Assembly (NCBI RefSeq): GCF_009184635.1
Contig: NZ_WELI01000001.1
Location: 744,001-808,000 of the forward strand
Direction of reading: 5' to 3'
Length of the DNA stretch: 64,000 nucleotides
From: Rudanella paleaurantiibacter
Lineage (GTDB): Bacteria > Bacteroidota > Bacteroidia > Cytophagales > Spirosomataceae
Shown here: one piece after another, positions 1 through 7,885 of the stretch
How the letters are laid out: the number at the start of each line of letters is the position of its first letter
Position numbering within the stretch: the stretch's first letter is position 1
The notes under the pieces: model-generated
The model's database searches: none
Seen by the model: the letters and a program-made list of their open reading frames with translations, nothing else
What the model was told of the DNA's origin: nothing
Translations under genes and position numbers: made by a program

Positions 1-661
1 GCCAGCCCTGCGGTCGCTCCGGCGGAGGGTCGCCCGCTAATACATCACCACCCAGATCGAGCAAAAAACGGGAAATACTGGCTGCGCGTAACACCCGACC
101 GGCTTCGTCAACGGCGAAACCCTGTCCGATACCGCCCACATCGAGCCGCATACGGGGCCGTAATAGGCGCACTGTGCGACGAACGGTATCGAGCCGGATA
201 AGTCGGTAGCCAACGGCCCGGCGGGCCTGTCGGCGCTCTTTAGCGGGCGGAAACGTTCGTTGGCGTACGGCTCGTCGCCAAAGCTGGGATAGGGGGCCAA
301 TCGTCGGGTCGAAGCGCCCCCCAGACTGATGGGCAATCCGGCACCCTTTTTGTAGAATATCAAACAGCTCGGCCGATACGGGAACGGCCTGTTTGCTTCC
401 GCTCGACTGCGACAGGCGGTTTATCTCTGATCCATCCAAATAGTCGCTCAGGATGGTGTTGAGCGTATCCATTCGGGCCGATACCTGTGCGTAGACTCGT
501 TGAGCGGTCAGGCTATCAGGAGCGTATAAAGTAACTGTAAACTGCGTGCCCATGAGCCCCCGCCGAAAGCTGTAGCGCTCGAGTGGCTGAGCCTGTGTGG
601 TGCTCCAGGTACCCAAAAGCATAAAGCAGATGATAAACCAACTCCAAACTGAGATGTACAT
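1..661 (-). CDS. apbE: FAD:protein FMN transferase, ApbE family (3' end cut by window edge)
   Basis: Reading the minus strand from the ATG at 661 gives 220 residues without a stop before the window edge. The N-terminus is a hydrophobic signal peptide ending near TTQAQ. Family motifs follow in order: MGTQFTVTLYA (about residue 37), SDYLDGSEINRL, GGRFDPTIGPLSQLW, RLDVGGIGQGFAVDEA and FLLDLGGDVLAGDPPP, which match the ApbE fold and its flavin/Mg site. ApbE enzymes attach FMN from FAD to a threonine of exported flavoproteins such as Rnf/Nqr subunits. The C-terminal part, which carries the metal-binding residues, is missing here. An upstream in-frame GTG at 700 is possible but would spoil the signal peptide. 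The partner flavoprotein is not in view. Confidence 0.85.
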   Translation of the reverse strand, partial: MYISVWSWFIICFMLLGTWSTTQAQPLERYSFRRGLMGTQFTVTLYAPDSLTAQRVYAQVSARMDTLNTILSDYLDGSEINRLSQSSGSKQAVPVSAELFDILQKGCRIAHQSGGRFDPTIGPLSQLWRRAVRQRTFPPAKERRQARRAVGYRLIRLDTVRRTVRLLRPRMRLDVGGIGQGFAVDEAGRVLRAASISRFLLDLGGDVLAGDPPPERPQGW

Positions 662-908
662 ACGGTACCATAAGCTGATCCCGACCTTATTTTTTGGCCA
701 CCAACTAAAAAAAAAAATTGGCAGCGAGACATCCAGAGCGTAGGTTTCGGCGTAGATATGAGAGCTTTTTTGTGAGGTCGTTATAAAGTGCAAGTTTTTC
801 TCAAAATGAGGCAGTTGTACCATAAAATGAGGTTATAGCAACAACGTTGCACGATACAAAATTTTATGGAACTAAACGCCCCACTTGAAAAATAATTGAA
901 TCCAACTC

Positions 909-939
909 TTGCTTGATACCTAATTATTAGGTTACTTTG
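909..939 (+). promoter_or_regulatory. Putative Bacteroidota-type promoter for the ECF sigma gene
   Basis: A TTG at 909-911 is followed after 20 bases by TTACTTTG (932-939), one mismatch from the Bacteroidota -7 consensus TAnnTTTG. Transcription would start near 946, about 80 bases before the sigma factor ATG. The rest of the 367-base gap between the apbE-like gene and the sigma gene holds A/T-rich sequence and a CAACGTTG palindrome at 842-849, with no ORF I would support. Confidence 0.4.
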
Positions 940-1028
940 ATTCTACAATCTCGCAATTCGGCACAAAAAATTAAACCAGCACACACTATCGATAGCACGC
1001 TCTACGTTACCTAATTGTCTTACTGAAA

Positions 1029-1628
1029 ATGGAAAAAGCCCAGGTAACAGACAGTGAGCTGATTTCTCTGTACATCCGTGGTAGTGAAAGTGCCTTTGCC
1101 AAACTCGTTCATCGACATAAGTCTAAGATCTACACAACAATTTACCTGATTGTAAAGGACCAGTACGTAGCCGAAGACCTCCTTCAGGATACGTTCATCA
1201 AAGCGGTTGATACAATCAAGTCGGGTAGATATAACGAGGAAGGCAAGTTTCTCCCCTGGATCATTCGAATTGCTCACAACTTGGCCATTGACTATTTCCG
1301 GAAGGATAAACGCTACCCCAATGTAGTGTTTGAAGACGGAAGCAATGTGTTCAATACGCTTGAGTTTGCCGAGGACTCTATCGAATCCATGCAGATCAGG
1401 CAGGAGACACATGAGCATTTGCGCGAGTTGATCCAGCGTTTGCCGGAACAGCAGCGCCAGGTTCTGATCATGCGGCACTACGAGGAAATGAGTTTCCAGG
1501 AGATTGCCGATGCGACCGGCGTCAGTATAAACACAGCTTTGGGACGTATGCGTTATGCGCTGATTAATCTGCGCAAGCAACTAAGCAAACGTTCGCCGAG
1601 CTATGATAAAAACTTTTACTCACGATGA
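1029..1628 (+). CDS. RNA polymerase sigma-70 factor, ECF subfamily
   Basis: The 199-residue protein has the two-domain ECF layout. Region 2 (about residues 24-95) contains AEDLLQDTFIKA and the -10-recognising stretch FLPWIIRIAHNLAIDYFR. Region 4 (about 135-190) contains RLPEQQRQVLIMRHYEEMSFQEIA and the HTH helix GVSINTALGRMRYAL. It directs RNA polymerase to a dedicated promoter set in the cytoplasm. The ATG at 1029 is the first in frame. Its 3' end overlaps the next small ORF by 26 bases in another frame, so the two are probably translated together. There is no FecR or SusC nearby, unlike the second sigma factor in this window, so it looks like a housekeeping or stress ECF factor rather than a PUL regulator. 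The regulon cannot be read from the sequence. Confidence 0.9.
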   Translation: MEKAQVTDSELISLYIRGSESAFAKLVHRHKSKIYTTIYLIVKDQYVAEDLLQDTFIKAVDTIKSGRYNEEGKFLPWIIRIAHNLAIDYFRKDKRYPNVVFEDGSNVFNTLEFAEDSIESMQIRQETHEHLRELIQRLPEQQRQVLIMRHYEEMSFQEIADATGVSINTALGRMRYALINLRKQLSKRSPSYDKNFYSR

Positions 1629-1851
1629 TGTAATCCGGTATGTCTACGAGGAGACCTCCCCAGAGGAGAACCTGCTCATCGAAGACGCCATGATGTCGGA
1701 CCCCGAACTGATGACTCAGTTCCTCGATACGCTTGAGCTTCGGGCGTTGATGGATAAAATTGAGCGGCAGCCCCGGCCCGATACGCTTAACGCGATACTC
1801 CAATATTCACGATCGTACCCGCCGAACCCGGCGTCTCGTTTGTTGGCTTAG
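1603..1851 (+). CDS. Small conserved partner protein of the ECF sigma factor
   Basis: An 82-residue ORF starting at an ATG inside the sigma gene and overlapping it by 26 bases. It is acidic and predicted helical (DDVIRYVYEETSPEENLLIE, then LDTLELRALMDKIERQP), with no membrane segment and no zinc-finger cysteines. I recall similar small proteins directly after this sigma factor type in other Cytophagales, where they resemble the cytosolic N-terminal part of anti-sigma factors. An anti-sigma or sigma-binding role is inference from the overlap and the position. It is followed by the strong hairpin at 1888-1958. Confidence 0.65.
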   Translation: MIKTFTHDDVIRYVYEETSPEENLLIEDAMMSDPELMTQFLDTLELRALMDKIERQPRPDTLNAILQYSRSYPPNPASRLLA

Positions 1852-1879
1852 GTCACACAAAAGGGCGTCGGGTTTGTCG

Positions 1880-1887
1880 TATCTTTG
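1880..1887 (+). promoter_or_regulatory. TAnnTTTG -7 element upstream of nth
   Basis: TATCTTTG fits the Bacteroidota -7 consensus exactly. Transcription would begin about seven bases further on, near 1894, inside the left arm of the long hairpin, giving an nth mRNA whose leader is almost entirely that hairpin. I do not see a convincing TTG -33 element at the expected distance, so this is tentative. Confidence 0.4.
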
Positions 1888-1958
1888 GTCTTAGGAATGG
1901 GTTTATGAGATGTCATCTTATTTAGAAAGATGACATCTCATAAACCCATTCCTAAGAC
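1888..1958. repeat. Perfect 32-bp inverted repeat (long hairpin) ahead of nth
   Basis: Arms 1888-1919 and 1927-1958 are perfect reverse complements over 32 bases, with a 7-base loop (ATTTAGA). The right arm begins AAGATGACATCTCATAAACC. There is no T-run after it, so it is not a standard intrinsic terminator. It ends 11 bases before the nth ATG at 1970 and starts right after a TATCTTTG element, so as RNA it would occupy the nth leader and could mask the ribosome entry region. Confidence 0.9.
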
Positions 1959-1969
1959 TTTTCTTGTAT

Positions 1970-2641
1970 ATGCTGAAGAAAGAACGTTTCCGCCGTTTCA
2001 TAGACTATTTCACAACGCACTATGCTGAAGTGCAAACCGAGCTAAACTTCAGTAATCCGTTTGAGCTGCTGGTCGCCGTCATTCTGTCGGCTCAGTGTAC
2101 CGATAAACGCATCAATCAGATCACGCCCGCTTTGTTTGCGCGGTTTCCGGAGGCCGAGTCGCTCGCGGCTGCGTCGGTCGAGGAGGTGTTTTCGTACATC
2201 CGCTCGGTGTCGTACCCCAACAACAAAGCAAAGCACCTGGTCGGTATGGCCCGGCTGCTTGTGGAGAAGTTTGGGGGGGAGGTACCGGCTACGCTGGCCG
2301 AGTTGCAGTCGCTGCCGGGAGTTGGCCGTAAAACGGCGCACGTGATTCTGTCGATTGTGTACAATGAGCCCACGATGGCCGTAGATACCCACGTGTTTCG
2401 GGTGTCGCACCGGTTGGGGCTTGCGCCCTTAACTGCAACAACTCCTTTGGCCGTTGAGAAGGCCCTGGTGGCTCACATTCCGAAGGAGCTGGTACCAAAG
2501 TCGCATCATTGGCTCATTCTGCACGGGCGGTACGTATGCGTGGCCCGCGCACCCAAGTGCGACATCTGTGCGTTGAAGGATTTTTGTAAGTATTACGAAA
2601 AACAAACAGCTCCGCCCCGGAGAGTAAGGCAGAGCGTGTAA
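1970..2641 (+). CDS. nth: Endonuclease III (base-excision DNA glycosylase/AP lyase)
   Basis: Removes oxidised pyrimidines from DNA and nicks the abasic site. Numbering from the ATG at 1970 (223 residues), the helix-hairpin-helix is LPGVGRKTA with the catalytic lysine K121, and the catalytic aspartate is D139 in VDTHVFRVSHRLG. The C-terminal [4Fe-4S] loop is intact: C190-x6-C197-x2-C200-x5-C206. A TTG six bases upstream also opens the frame, but the ATG is the natural start. Full length for the family. It stands alone between the long leader hairpin and an intrinsic terminator at 2654-2686. Confidence 0.95.
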   Translation: MLKKERFRRFIDYFTTHYAEVQTELNFSNPFELLVAVILSAQCTDKRINQITPALFARFPEAESLAAASVEEVFSYIRSVSYPNNKAKHLVGMARLLVEKFGGEVPATLAELQSLPGVGRKTAHVILSIVYNEPTMAVDTHVFRVSHRLGLAPLTATTPLAVEKALVAHIPKELVPKSHHWLILHGRYVCVARAPKCDICALKDFCKYYEKQTAPPRRVRQSV

Positions 2642-2653
2642 CGAAGTAGCCAG

Positions 2654-2686
2654 AAGGAGCGGACCGATTAGTTCGCTCCTTTTTTT
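2654..2686 (+). terminator. Intrinsic terminator after nth
   Basis: AAGGAGCG (2654-2661) pairs with CGCTCCTT (2674-2681) around a 12-base loop and runs into a T-tract (2680-2686). The loop also contains the stop codon of the convergent small gene, so the two 3' ends interlock. Confidence 0.85.
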
Positions 2687-2898
2687 GTCAGCCAGGTCCA
2701 AACAGTGGCTGATGTCATCAGGGTAGCCTTGGCATAAGCCGTGGCTTTGGTGCGCGTTGGGCAAGTCGGTTGACTCGCAACCGGCCGTTTTGCCCGAATC
2801 TGCTTACGAGCAGCAAACAAGTTGTGCGGGTGCCCCATACCAAACGTCTGAAGACTCATCCCCACGATCAGAACCGTCATTGCCAACTTCGTTTTCAT
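2668..2898 (-). CDS. Small secreted protein of unknown function
   Basis: 76 residues from the ATG at 2898. The first 22 form a signal peptide (MKTKLAMTVLIVGMSLQTFG), followed by a basic, Ala/Thr-rich mature part with one cysteine and no domain I recognise. A good promoter lies 32 bases upstream (TATCTTTG with TTG at 21-base spacing), which supports expression. The ORF could be extended upstream to 2961, but that extension would run through the promoter, so the start at 2898 is preferred. Confidence 0.6.
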   Translation of the reverse strand: MKTKLAMTVLIVGMSLQTFGMGHPHNLFAARKQIRAKRPVASQPTCPTRTKATAYAKATLMTSATVWTWLTKKGAN

Positions 2899-2929
2899 TG
2901 TCTCGTCCGATTTGTTGTTCTTGTTGACA

Positions 2930-2961
2930 CAAAGATATAGGTAACGTTTGGTATCTTGCAA
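2930..2961 (-). promoter_or_regulatory. Promoter for the small secreted protein
   Basis: On the minus strand TTG (2961-2959) is followed after 21 bases by TATCTTTG (2937-2930), an exact TAnnTTTG -7 element. This is the Bacteroidota primary sigma factor pattern, and the predicted start lies about 25 bases before the ATG at 2898. Confidence 0.65.
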
Positions 2962-3092
2962 TACAAAGTACTAAAAATATTTTTCGAAGGCCATTTTTTT
3001 GATGGTTGTGAGTGGCTGACATTGGTAGGAATCAATCCGAATGCGGCTGATAGCCAGCACACTTACAACCATAAAATGGCTCTTGGGTTAAT

Positions 3093-3851
3093 TTATTCGA
3101 TAACTACCCGCTGTACGGCTCCGTCTTCGTTTTGCGTCACGCTGAGGAAATACACCCCGGCCGAACCCTTTTTGCCCAGGTCAATTTGCCCGACAAACTC
3201 ACCCGAAAAGTCTTTCAGTTCGCGCCGGGCTACCTCTTTGCCCTTGGCGTTCGTGACGACAATCTGAATATCGCCCTTGGCCGGTGCCGTAAAGCGAACG
3301 TTCAGCTGGTCTTTGTCCGGATTGTTAGGGTAAGCGCTCAAACCCCGGATGGTTGAAGGCTTGTTCCGAACATTGTACGTACGCGACCAGCCGTCGAACG
3401 CCCGGTTTAGCTCGGGTTCAATATCGCGCCGGAAGAAACGCTCGGTGTTGGTTACCAGCGAATCAACGTTCATGCGGAAGTTGTACTGCCAATTGGGCGA
3501 CACATAAGGCCGACGGGCGTACACATCGCCCGGCCGCTCGCGCACGCGGGTGCCATCAATTTGGTCGATGATGATGGTCATTTGCCGGTTACGCTCGTTG
3601 GGGCGGGCCGCCTTGATGGAGTCAACGAGTTTCATGGCAATCTGATCCCGGTCATCGTTGCTGTTGAGCTTGTACGTCCGGGTGGTTTCGCGAACCTGAT
3701 CGCCGTTGCGCTCAATAATCTTGATCGTAACATCTTCGCCCTCGGCTGTTTTATTTTTCGACGACTGCTGAGCGAGGGTAGGGGTAACGGCCAGGCCTAT
3801 CAGCACTGCTGGAATCCAGAACCGTTGGTAAATAGAGCGTGTTGTTTTCAT
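3093..3851 (-). CDS. Secreted protein with T9SS type A sorting-like C-terminus
   Basis: 252 residues from the ATG at 3851, chosen because it begins a clean signal peptide (ILIGLAVTPTLAQQ-like stretch, cleavage near residue 28). The middle, about residues 40-165, is charged and I cannot assign it. The last 80 residues, from AYPNNPDKDQLNVRF through NAKGKEVARRELKDFSGEF to GVYFLSVTQNEDGAVQRVVIE-like end, follow the por/T9SS type A sorting domain pattern, so the protein should cross the outer membrane by the type IX system and be cleaved or anchored at the surface. It is divergent from the sensor kinase gene with about 195 bases between the two starts. Confidence 0.7.
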   Translation of the reverse strand: MKTTRSIYQRFWIPAVLIGLAVTPTLAQQSSKNKTAEGEDVTIKIIERNGDQVRETTRTYKLNSNDDRDQIAMKLVDSIKAARPNERNRQMTIIIDQIDGTRVRERPGDVYARRPYVSPNWQYNFRMNVDSLVTNTERFFRRDIEPELNRAFDGWSRTYNVRNKPSTIRGLSAYPNNPDKDQLNVRFTAPAKGDIQIVVTNAKGKEVARRELKDFSGEFVGQIDLGKKGSAGVYFLSVTQNEDGAVQRVVIE

Positions 3852-4020
3852 AGTGCTTGTCGTTGTGTAAAGGAACAAATGAGTTTTCAGAGGGTCTGTG
3901 AGTGAGCTGTTAAAGTTTGTTAAACCGGACCTGTGGGCCGTGGCCCTTCGTTAGTTTTACAAACACCGCCCGGCCCGTGGGCCTGTTGAACGGTTTTTAC
4001 CAAGGATGAATGTTCTGGTA

Positions 4021-4030
4021 GCAACGTTGC
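4021..4030. promoter_or_regulatory. 10-bp palindrome in the kinase leader
   Basis: GCAACGTTGC is a perfect palindrome 15 bases before the kinase ATG, and CAACGTTGCACG at 842-853 upstream of the sigma factor shares twelve bases with it. A shared operator is possible, but two copies are too few to claim one. Confidence 0.25.
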
Positions 4031-4045
4031 ACGGGAATCAAAAAA

Positions 4046-5911
4046 ATGTCGAAACAACGTATTCGCTGGATTGTCGCCCTCATGACGGTAGGGTTGCTGG
4101 GGCTGGTAGGTCTACAAGGCTACTATATTACCTCAGCGTGGCGGCTTCAGCGCGAACAGTTTGATTATAAAGTGACCGACGCCCTACAGGAGGTTGTGCG
4201 GACACTCGAACGGCGGGAAATCATGGACCTGAGCCGGCAACGGCTTCGTGCCCAGCAGCAACAACAGGGGCTGATGGCTATTTCGCGCAAGGCCGAGGTT
4301 AAGCCTGATGTGAAGCGGGCTCCTTCGCCCAAGCCCCTCACCGAAAGCCGCATTGCCCGGCGGCTTCGGCAACAGCGGGCTTCCCAAACCGGTTCTGAAA
4401 TGCCCACAACGGTGGTGATTCAGTCCGATGTGTTGCATCCGCAAACCCAACCCATCACGCCCGAGCAAGCGCTGGTGGTGGCTACGTTTTTTGAACAACA
4501 GGAAATGCTGGCTGCTGCGGGTGAGTGGCAGGCTCAGCTTGAACAGCAACGGCAGTTTGAAGAATGGGCTAATCGGGAGCTGGTGGGGCAGATGAATCAG
4601 TTTAACCACGACCTGACCCAGTCGTACCTGAAGGCCGATTCGCTGCGCCAACGCCAACTGGCAGTGGGGCGCAACCGTCCTAAAAAACAGACGGAGCCGA
4701 CCCGAAAACCCGTACCTGAACCGACGGCTGTAGCTCAGTTAAACAAGCGGGCCGAGGAGCAAACCGAGATGGTAAAGGGTGTACTCAAAGAGCTGCTGCT
4801 GTCGGAGCGGCCAATTGGTGAGCGGGTTGACCGACTTACGCTCGACACGCTGTTACGGCAAAGCCTGGCCGAGCGAGGTATCTCGCTGCCGTTTGCCTAT
4901 GGGGTCCGCAGCGACCGCACCAGTAGCGGTAAGCCGCAATTTCTGTTTGCCACCTCCAATACCGACCCCAACCGAATCGCAATGGCAGGCTACCGGGCCG
5001 TGCTGTTTCCGAACAACCTGCTCGATACGGGCAATCACCTGTACGTCTATTTCCCGACCCGGCAGGAGTTTATCTGGAGCCGGATGGGCTTTACGCTGGC
5101 CGCATCAGCTTTGCTGATTCTGACCATTCTGGCTTGTTTTTATATCGCCATCAGCACCATTGTGCGGCAGAAAAAAATGGCCGATATCAAAAACGACTTT
5201 ATCAATAACATGACCCACGAGTTCAAAACGCCTATTTCGACCATCTCGCTGGCGGTCGAAATGGCGGAGAACATGGGTTGGCGGGAACAAACTGACTCCC
5301 AACGCGCAGCTGACCCGGAAGAGGCCGGGCGGCTATCGCGCTACCTCGGGATCATTCGCGACGAAACCCGTCGGCTGGGCTCGCACGTCGAGAAAGTACT
5401 TCAGATGGCCCTACTCGACCGGGGGGCGGTTAAGCTGGCTATCGTACCGGTGAATATTCACGATGTGGTCGAAAAGGTGCTGAACACCATTGGGTTGCAG
5501 ATTGAGCAGCGCGGGGGCGAACTGGAACTCGATTTTGAGGCCGAGAACGAGGTTGTCGAAGCTGATGAGGTACATTTGACCAATATTGTGTACAACCTCG
5601 TTGACAATGCCATCAAGTACTCGCCCGGTAAACCGCATATTACCATCCGCACCCAAAGCCTGCCCGACGGGGTAAGCCTGACCGTAGCCGACCAGGGGCT
5701 GGGTCTCTCCAAAGAGCAGCAAAACCGAATTTTCGAAACGTTTTACCGGGTCCCGACGGGCAACCTGCACGATGTGAAAGGTTTCGGGCTGGGTCTGAGT
5801 TACGTTCGGAAAATGGTGGATGCCCACCACGGCCGCATCACGGTTGAGAGCCAGCTGGGGCAGGGCAGTGCATTTGAAGTAGTCATTCCATATAAAATGA
5901 ATAATGGATAG
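4046..5911 (+). CDS. Membrane sensor histidine kinase
   Basis: 621 residues. TM1 spans about 8-30. A 320-residue periplasmic region follows, unusually rich in Gln/Glu/Arg (about 40-250) and probably coiled-coil. TM2 is at 349-372. The HisKA helix holds the phospho-accepting His391 in FINNMTHEFKTPIST, and the HATPase domain carries NLVDNAIKYS (N box), DQGLGLS (G1) and GFGLGLSYV (G2). It should autophosphorylate on an unknown envelope signal and pass phosphate to the regulator encoded 82 bases downstream. The last codons and the TAG stop (5909-5911) lie inside the left arm of an inverted repeat, so the C-terminal KMNNG is written by the repeat. I see no recognisable sensory domain such as PAS or Cache. 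Confidence 0.92.
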   Translation: MSKQRIRWIVALMTVGLLGLVGLQGYYITSAWRLQREQFDYKVTDALQEVVRTLERREIMDLSRQRLRAQQQQQGLMAISRKAEVKPDVKRAPSPKPLTESRIARRLRQQRASQTGSEMPTTVVIQSDVLHPQTQPITPEQALVVATFFEQQEMLAAAGEWQAQLEQQRQFEEWANRELVGQMNQFNHDLTQSYLKADSLRQRQLAVGRNRPKKQTEPTRKPVPEPTAVAQLNKRAEEQTEMVKGVLKELLLSERPIGERVDRLTLDTLLRQSLAERGISLPFAYGVRSDRTSSGKPQFLFATSNTDPNRIAMAGYRAVLFPNNLLDTGNHLYVYFPTRQEFIWSRMGFTLAASALLILTILACFYIAISTIVRQKKMADIKNDFINNMTHEFKTPISTISLAVEMAENMGWREQTDSQRAADPEEAGRLSRYLGIIRDETRRLGSHVEKVLQMALLDRGAVKLAIVPVNIHDVVEKVLNTIGLQIEQRGGELELDFEAENEVVEADEVHLTNIVYNLVDNAIKYSPGKPHITIRTQSLPDGVSLTVADQGLGLSKEQQNRIFETFYRVPTGNLHDVKGFGLGLSYVRKMVDAHHGRITVESQLGQGSAFEVVIPYKMNNG

Positions 5912-5970
5912 TGGTAAATGGATAGGCTTCTTTGCCAATATTATTCATTGACCACTATCCATTATTCATT
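5896..5970. repeat. Inverted repeat overlapping the kinase stop codon
   Basis: Perfect 20-base arms at 5896-5915 and 5951-5970 (left arm AATGAATAATGGATAGTGGT), separated by 35 bases that repeat the same words (GGTAAATGGATAG, ATTATTCATTGA). The stop codon of the upstream gene is part of the left arm. It fills the space between kinase and regulator and could act as an intra-operon hairpin. Confidence 0.85.
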
Positions 5971-5992
5971 GACCTATTATACATCCTATTCG

Positions 5993-6691
5993 ATGGCAAC
6001 AATCTTACTGGCCGAAGACGACCCTAATCTGGGGCAACTTGTTCAAGAATATCTCACTCTACGCGGGTTTCAGACCGACCGGGCTACCGATGGCAGCATG
6101 GCGCTCGAATTATTCACCCGCGGCCAGTACGATTTGTGCATTTTCGATGTGATGATGCCCAAAAAGGACGGCTTCTCGCTCGCCCGCGAGGTGCGCATGA
6201 CGGGCCGCGATGTGCCCATCATCTTCCTGACCGCCAAGTCGATGAAAGAAGACACCATTCAGGGGTTTAAGGTCGGGGCTGATGATTATGTAACCAAGCC
6301 TTTCAGCATGGAGGAACTGCTGCTGCGGATTCAGGCCATTTTACGCCGGTATCAGCGGGGTAGTGCCGATGCCCTCGAGCCCACGGTCTATACCATCGGG
6401 TCGTTTTCGTTCGATTATCACCATCAGCTGTTGAGCCGGCAAGCCGATGGGCACGAACCGTCGAGCCAGAAACTCACCAGCAAGGAATCGGAGCTGTTAA
6501 AATTGTTCGCTCAGAACCTCAATCAGCCAATAAGCCGTAGCTTTGCGCTCAAGATGGTCTGGGGCGACGATTCGTATTTCAACGCCCGGAGCATGGACGT
6601 GTACATCACCAAATTGCGCAAATACCTGCGCGATGACGAGCGGGTGCAACTGGTTAATGTGCACGGCGAAGGATTTAAACTGATTGTGTAA
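5993..6691 (+). CDS. Response regulator, OmpR/PhoB-type winged helix
   Basis: 232 residues from ATG 5993; upstream in-frame codons would translate the repeat and are rejected. The receiver domain has the acidic pair D9-D10, phospho-acceptor D52 (IFDVMMPKKDG), T80 and K102 (TKPFSMEELLLR). The C-terminal winged helix (about 135-232) contains LTSKESELLKLFAQN and MDVYITKLRKYL. Partner of the kinase just upstream. Targets cannot be told from the sequence. Confidence 0.93.
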   Translation: MATILLAEDDPNLGQLVQEYLTLRGFQTDRATDGSMALELFTRGQYDLCIFDVMMPKKDGFSLAREVRMTGRDVPIIFLTAKSMKEDTIQGFKVGADDYVTKPFSMEELLLRIQAILRRYQRGSADALEPTVYTIGSFSFDYHHQLLSRQADGHEPSSQKLTSKESELLKLFAQNLNQPISRSFALKMVWGDDSYFNARSMDVYITKLRKYLRDDERVQLVNVHGEGFKLIV

Positions 6692-6807
6692 TGGGTGGGT
6701 CGGTTGTGGTTCAGGGTTGATAGCCAGCGGCCTGGGTGGGGCCTGCCCCCGTTTGCGTCGTTTGTAAAGGCCGGGCCAACAACGCCATACACCCAAAACG
6801 ATACACT

Positions 6808-7791
6808 ATGAACCTCATTCGACGTCCCCGGCGTAACCGCGCTTCGGCGGTGATTCGGGATATGGTACAGGAAACCCGCCTGACCCCCCACGATTTTATT
6901 CTGCCCATCTTTGTGATGGAAGGGCAAAACCTGCGGACCGAAGTGGCTTCGATGCCGGGTATTTATCGCCACTCGCCCGACCTGCTCATGGACGAAATTG
7001 CCGAGTGCGTCGACCTCGGTATCCGGGCGTTTGATCTGTTTCCCAACTTGCCTGAGGCCAAAAAAGACAAGTACGCAACCGAGAGTACTAACCCCGATGG
7101 CCTGTACCTGAGCACCATCCGGGCTATTAAAGACCGTTTTCCGGAGGTGTGTATTATGACCGATGTAGCCATGGACCCCTATAGTTCCGACGGTCACGAT
7201 GGTCTCGTTGAAAACGGACAGATTCTGAACGACCCAACGCTCGAAATTCTGGCCAAAATGGCTGTAGCGCAGGCCGAAGCCGGTGCTGATATTCTGGGAC
7301 CCTCAGACATGATGGATGGCCGGGTGGGGTATATTCGGAGTGCACTCGATGCGGCCGGTTATACCAACGTGGGCATTATGTCGTACGCGGCCAAATACGC
7401 CAGTGCGTTTTATGGTCCCTTCCGCGACGCCCTCGATTCGGCTCCCAAGTTTGGCGATAAAAAAACGTACCAGATGAACCCTGCCAACAGCCGCGAAGCC
7501 CTCATTGAGGCCGAGCTGGATGTGCAGGAGGGCGCTGACATGCTCATGGTGAAGCCCGCCCTGGCGTATCTGGACATTATCAAGCTGCTACGCGAAAATG
7601 TGAATCTGCCCATTACGGCCTATAATGTGAGTGGCGAGTATGCCATGATTAAGGCCGCTGCCCGTAATGGCTGGCTCGATGGCGACCGCGCCATGATGGA
7701 GACTCTATTGTCGATCAAACGCGCCGGTGCCGATGTTATTCTGACGTATTTTGCCAAAGAAGCCGCTAAACAACTAAACAGTAGGCAGTAG
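6808..7791 (+). CDS. hemB: Delta-aminolevulinic acid dehydratase (porphobilinogen synthase)
   Basis: Condenses two 5-aminolevulinate molecules to porphobilinogen in haem synthesis. 327 residues from ATG 6808; the longer in-frame extension lacks family similarity. Schiff-base lysines are K196 (SYAAKYASAFYGPFRD) and K249 (MLMVKPALAYLD). The metal loop reads TDVAMDPYSSDGHDG, with Ala/Asp where zinc-type enzymes have three cysteines, so this is the Mg/K-dependent, aspartate-rich class, as in plants and Pseudomonas. The last codons (Asn-Ser-Arg-Gln-stop) are written by the start of the CAGTAGG-type repeat at 7778-7885. Confidence 0.96.
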   Translation: MNLIRRPRRNRASAVIRDMVQETRLTPHDFILPIFVMEGQNLRTEVASMPGIYRHSPDLLMDEIAECVDLGIRAFDLFPNLPEAKKDKYATESTNPDGLYLSTIRAIKDRFPEVCIMTDVAMDPYSSDGHDGLVENGQILNDPTLEILAKMAVAQAEAGADILGPSDMMDGRVGYIRSALDAAGYTNVGIMSYAAKYASAFYGPFRDALDSAPKFGDKKTYQMNPANSREALIEAELDVQEGADMLMVKPALAYLDIIKLLRENVNLPITAYNVSGEYAMIKAAARNGWLDGDRAMMETLLSIKRAGADVILTYFAKEAAKQLNSRQ

Positions 7792-7885
7792 CAGTTGGCA
7801 GTAAACAGTAAGCAGTAGTCACTCCCACTGCCTACTGCCACTGCCCACCGCCTACTGCCACCGCCTACTGCCACTGCTTACTGTA
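7778..7885. repeat. Inverted array of CAGTAGG/CTACTGC words between hemB and pyrC
   Basis: The whole hemB-dihydroorotase gap is built from variants of one short word: ACAGTAGGCAGTAG, CAGTTGGCAGT, AACAGTAAGCAGTAG on the left (7778-7818), and their complements CTGCCTACTGCCACTGCC, CGCCTACTGCCACCGCC and CTACTGCCACTGCTTACTGT on the right (7828-7884). It can fold into one long imperfect hairpin. It begins before the hemB stop (7789-7791) and ends one base before the pyrC ATG. Confidence 0.85.

Noticed and set aside
37-363. A 108-codon minus-strand frame at the left edge
   Set aside because: Out of frame with the ApbE-like reading, which shows four family motifs over the same bases.
1888-1958. Hairpin as a plain intrinsic terminator of the sigma operon
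   Set aside because: Arms of 32 bases with no T-run, and it lies behind a promoter element for nth rather than directly after the upstream stop.
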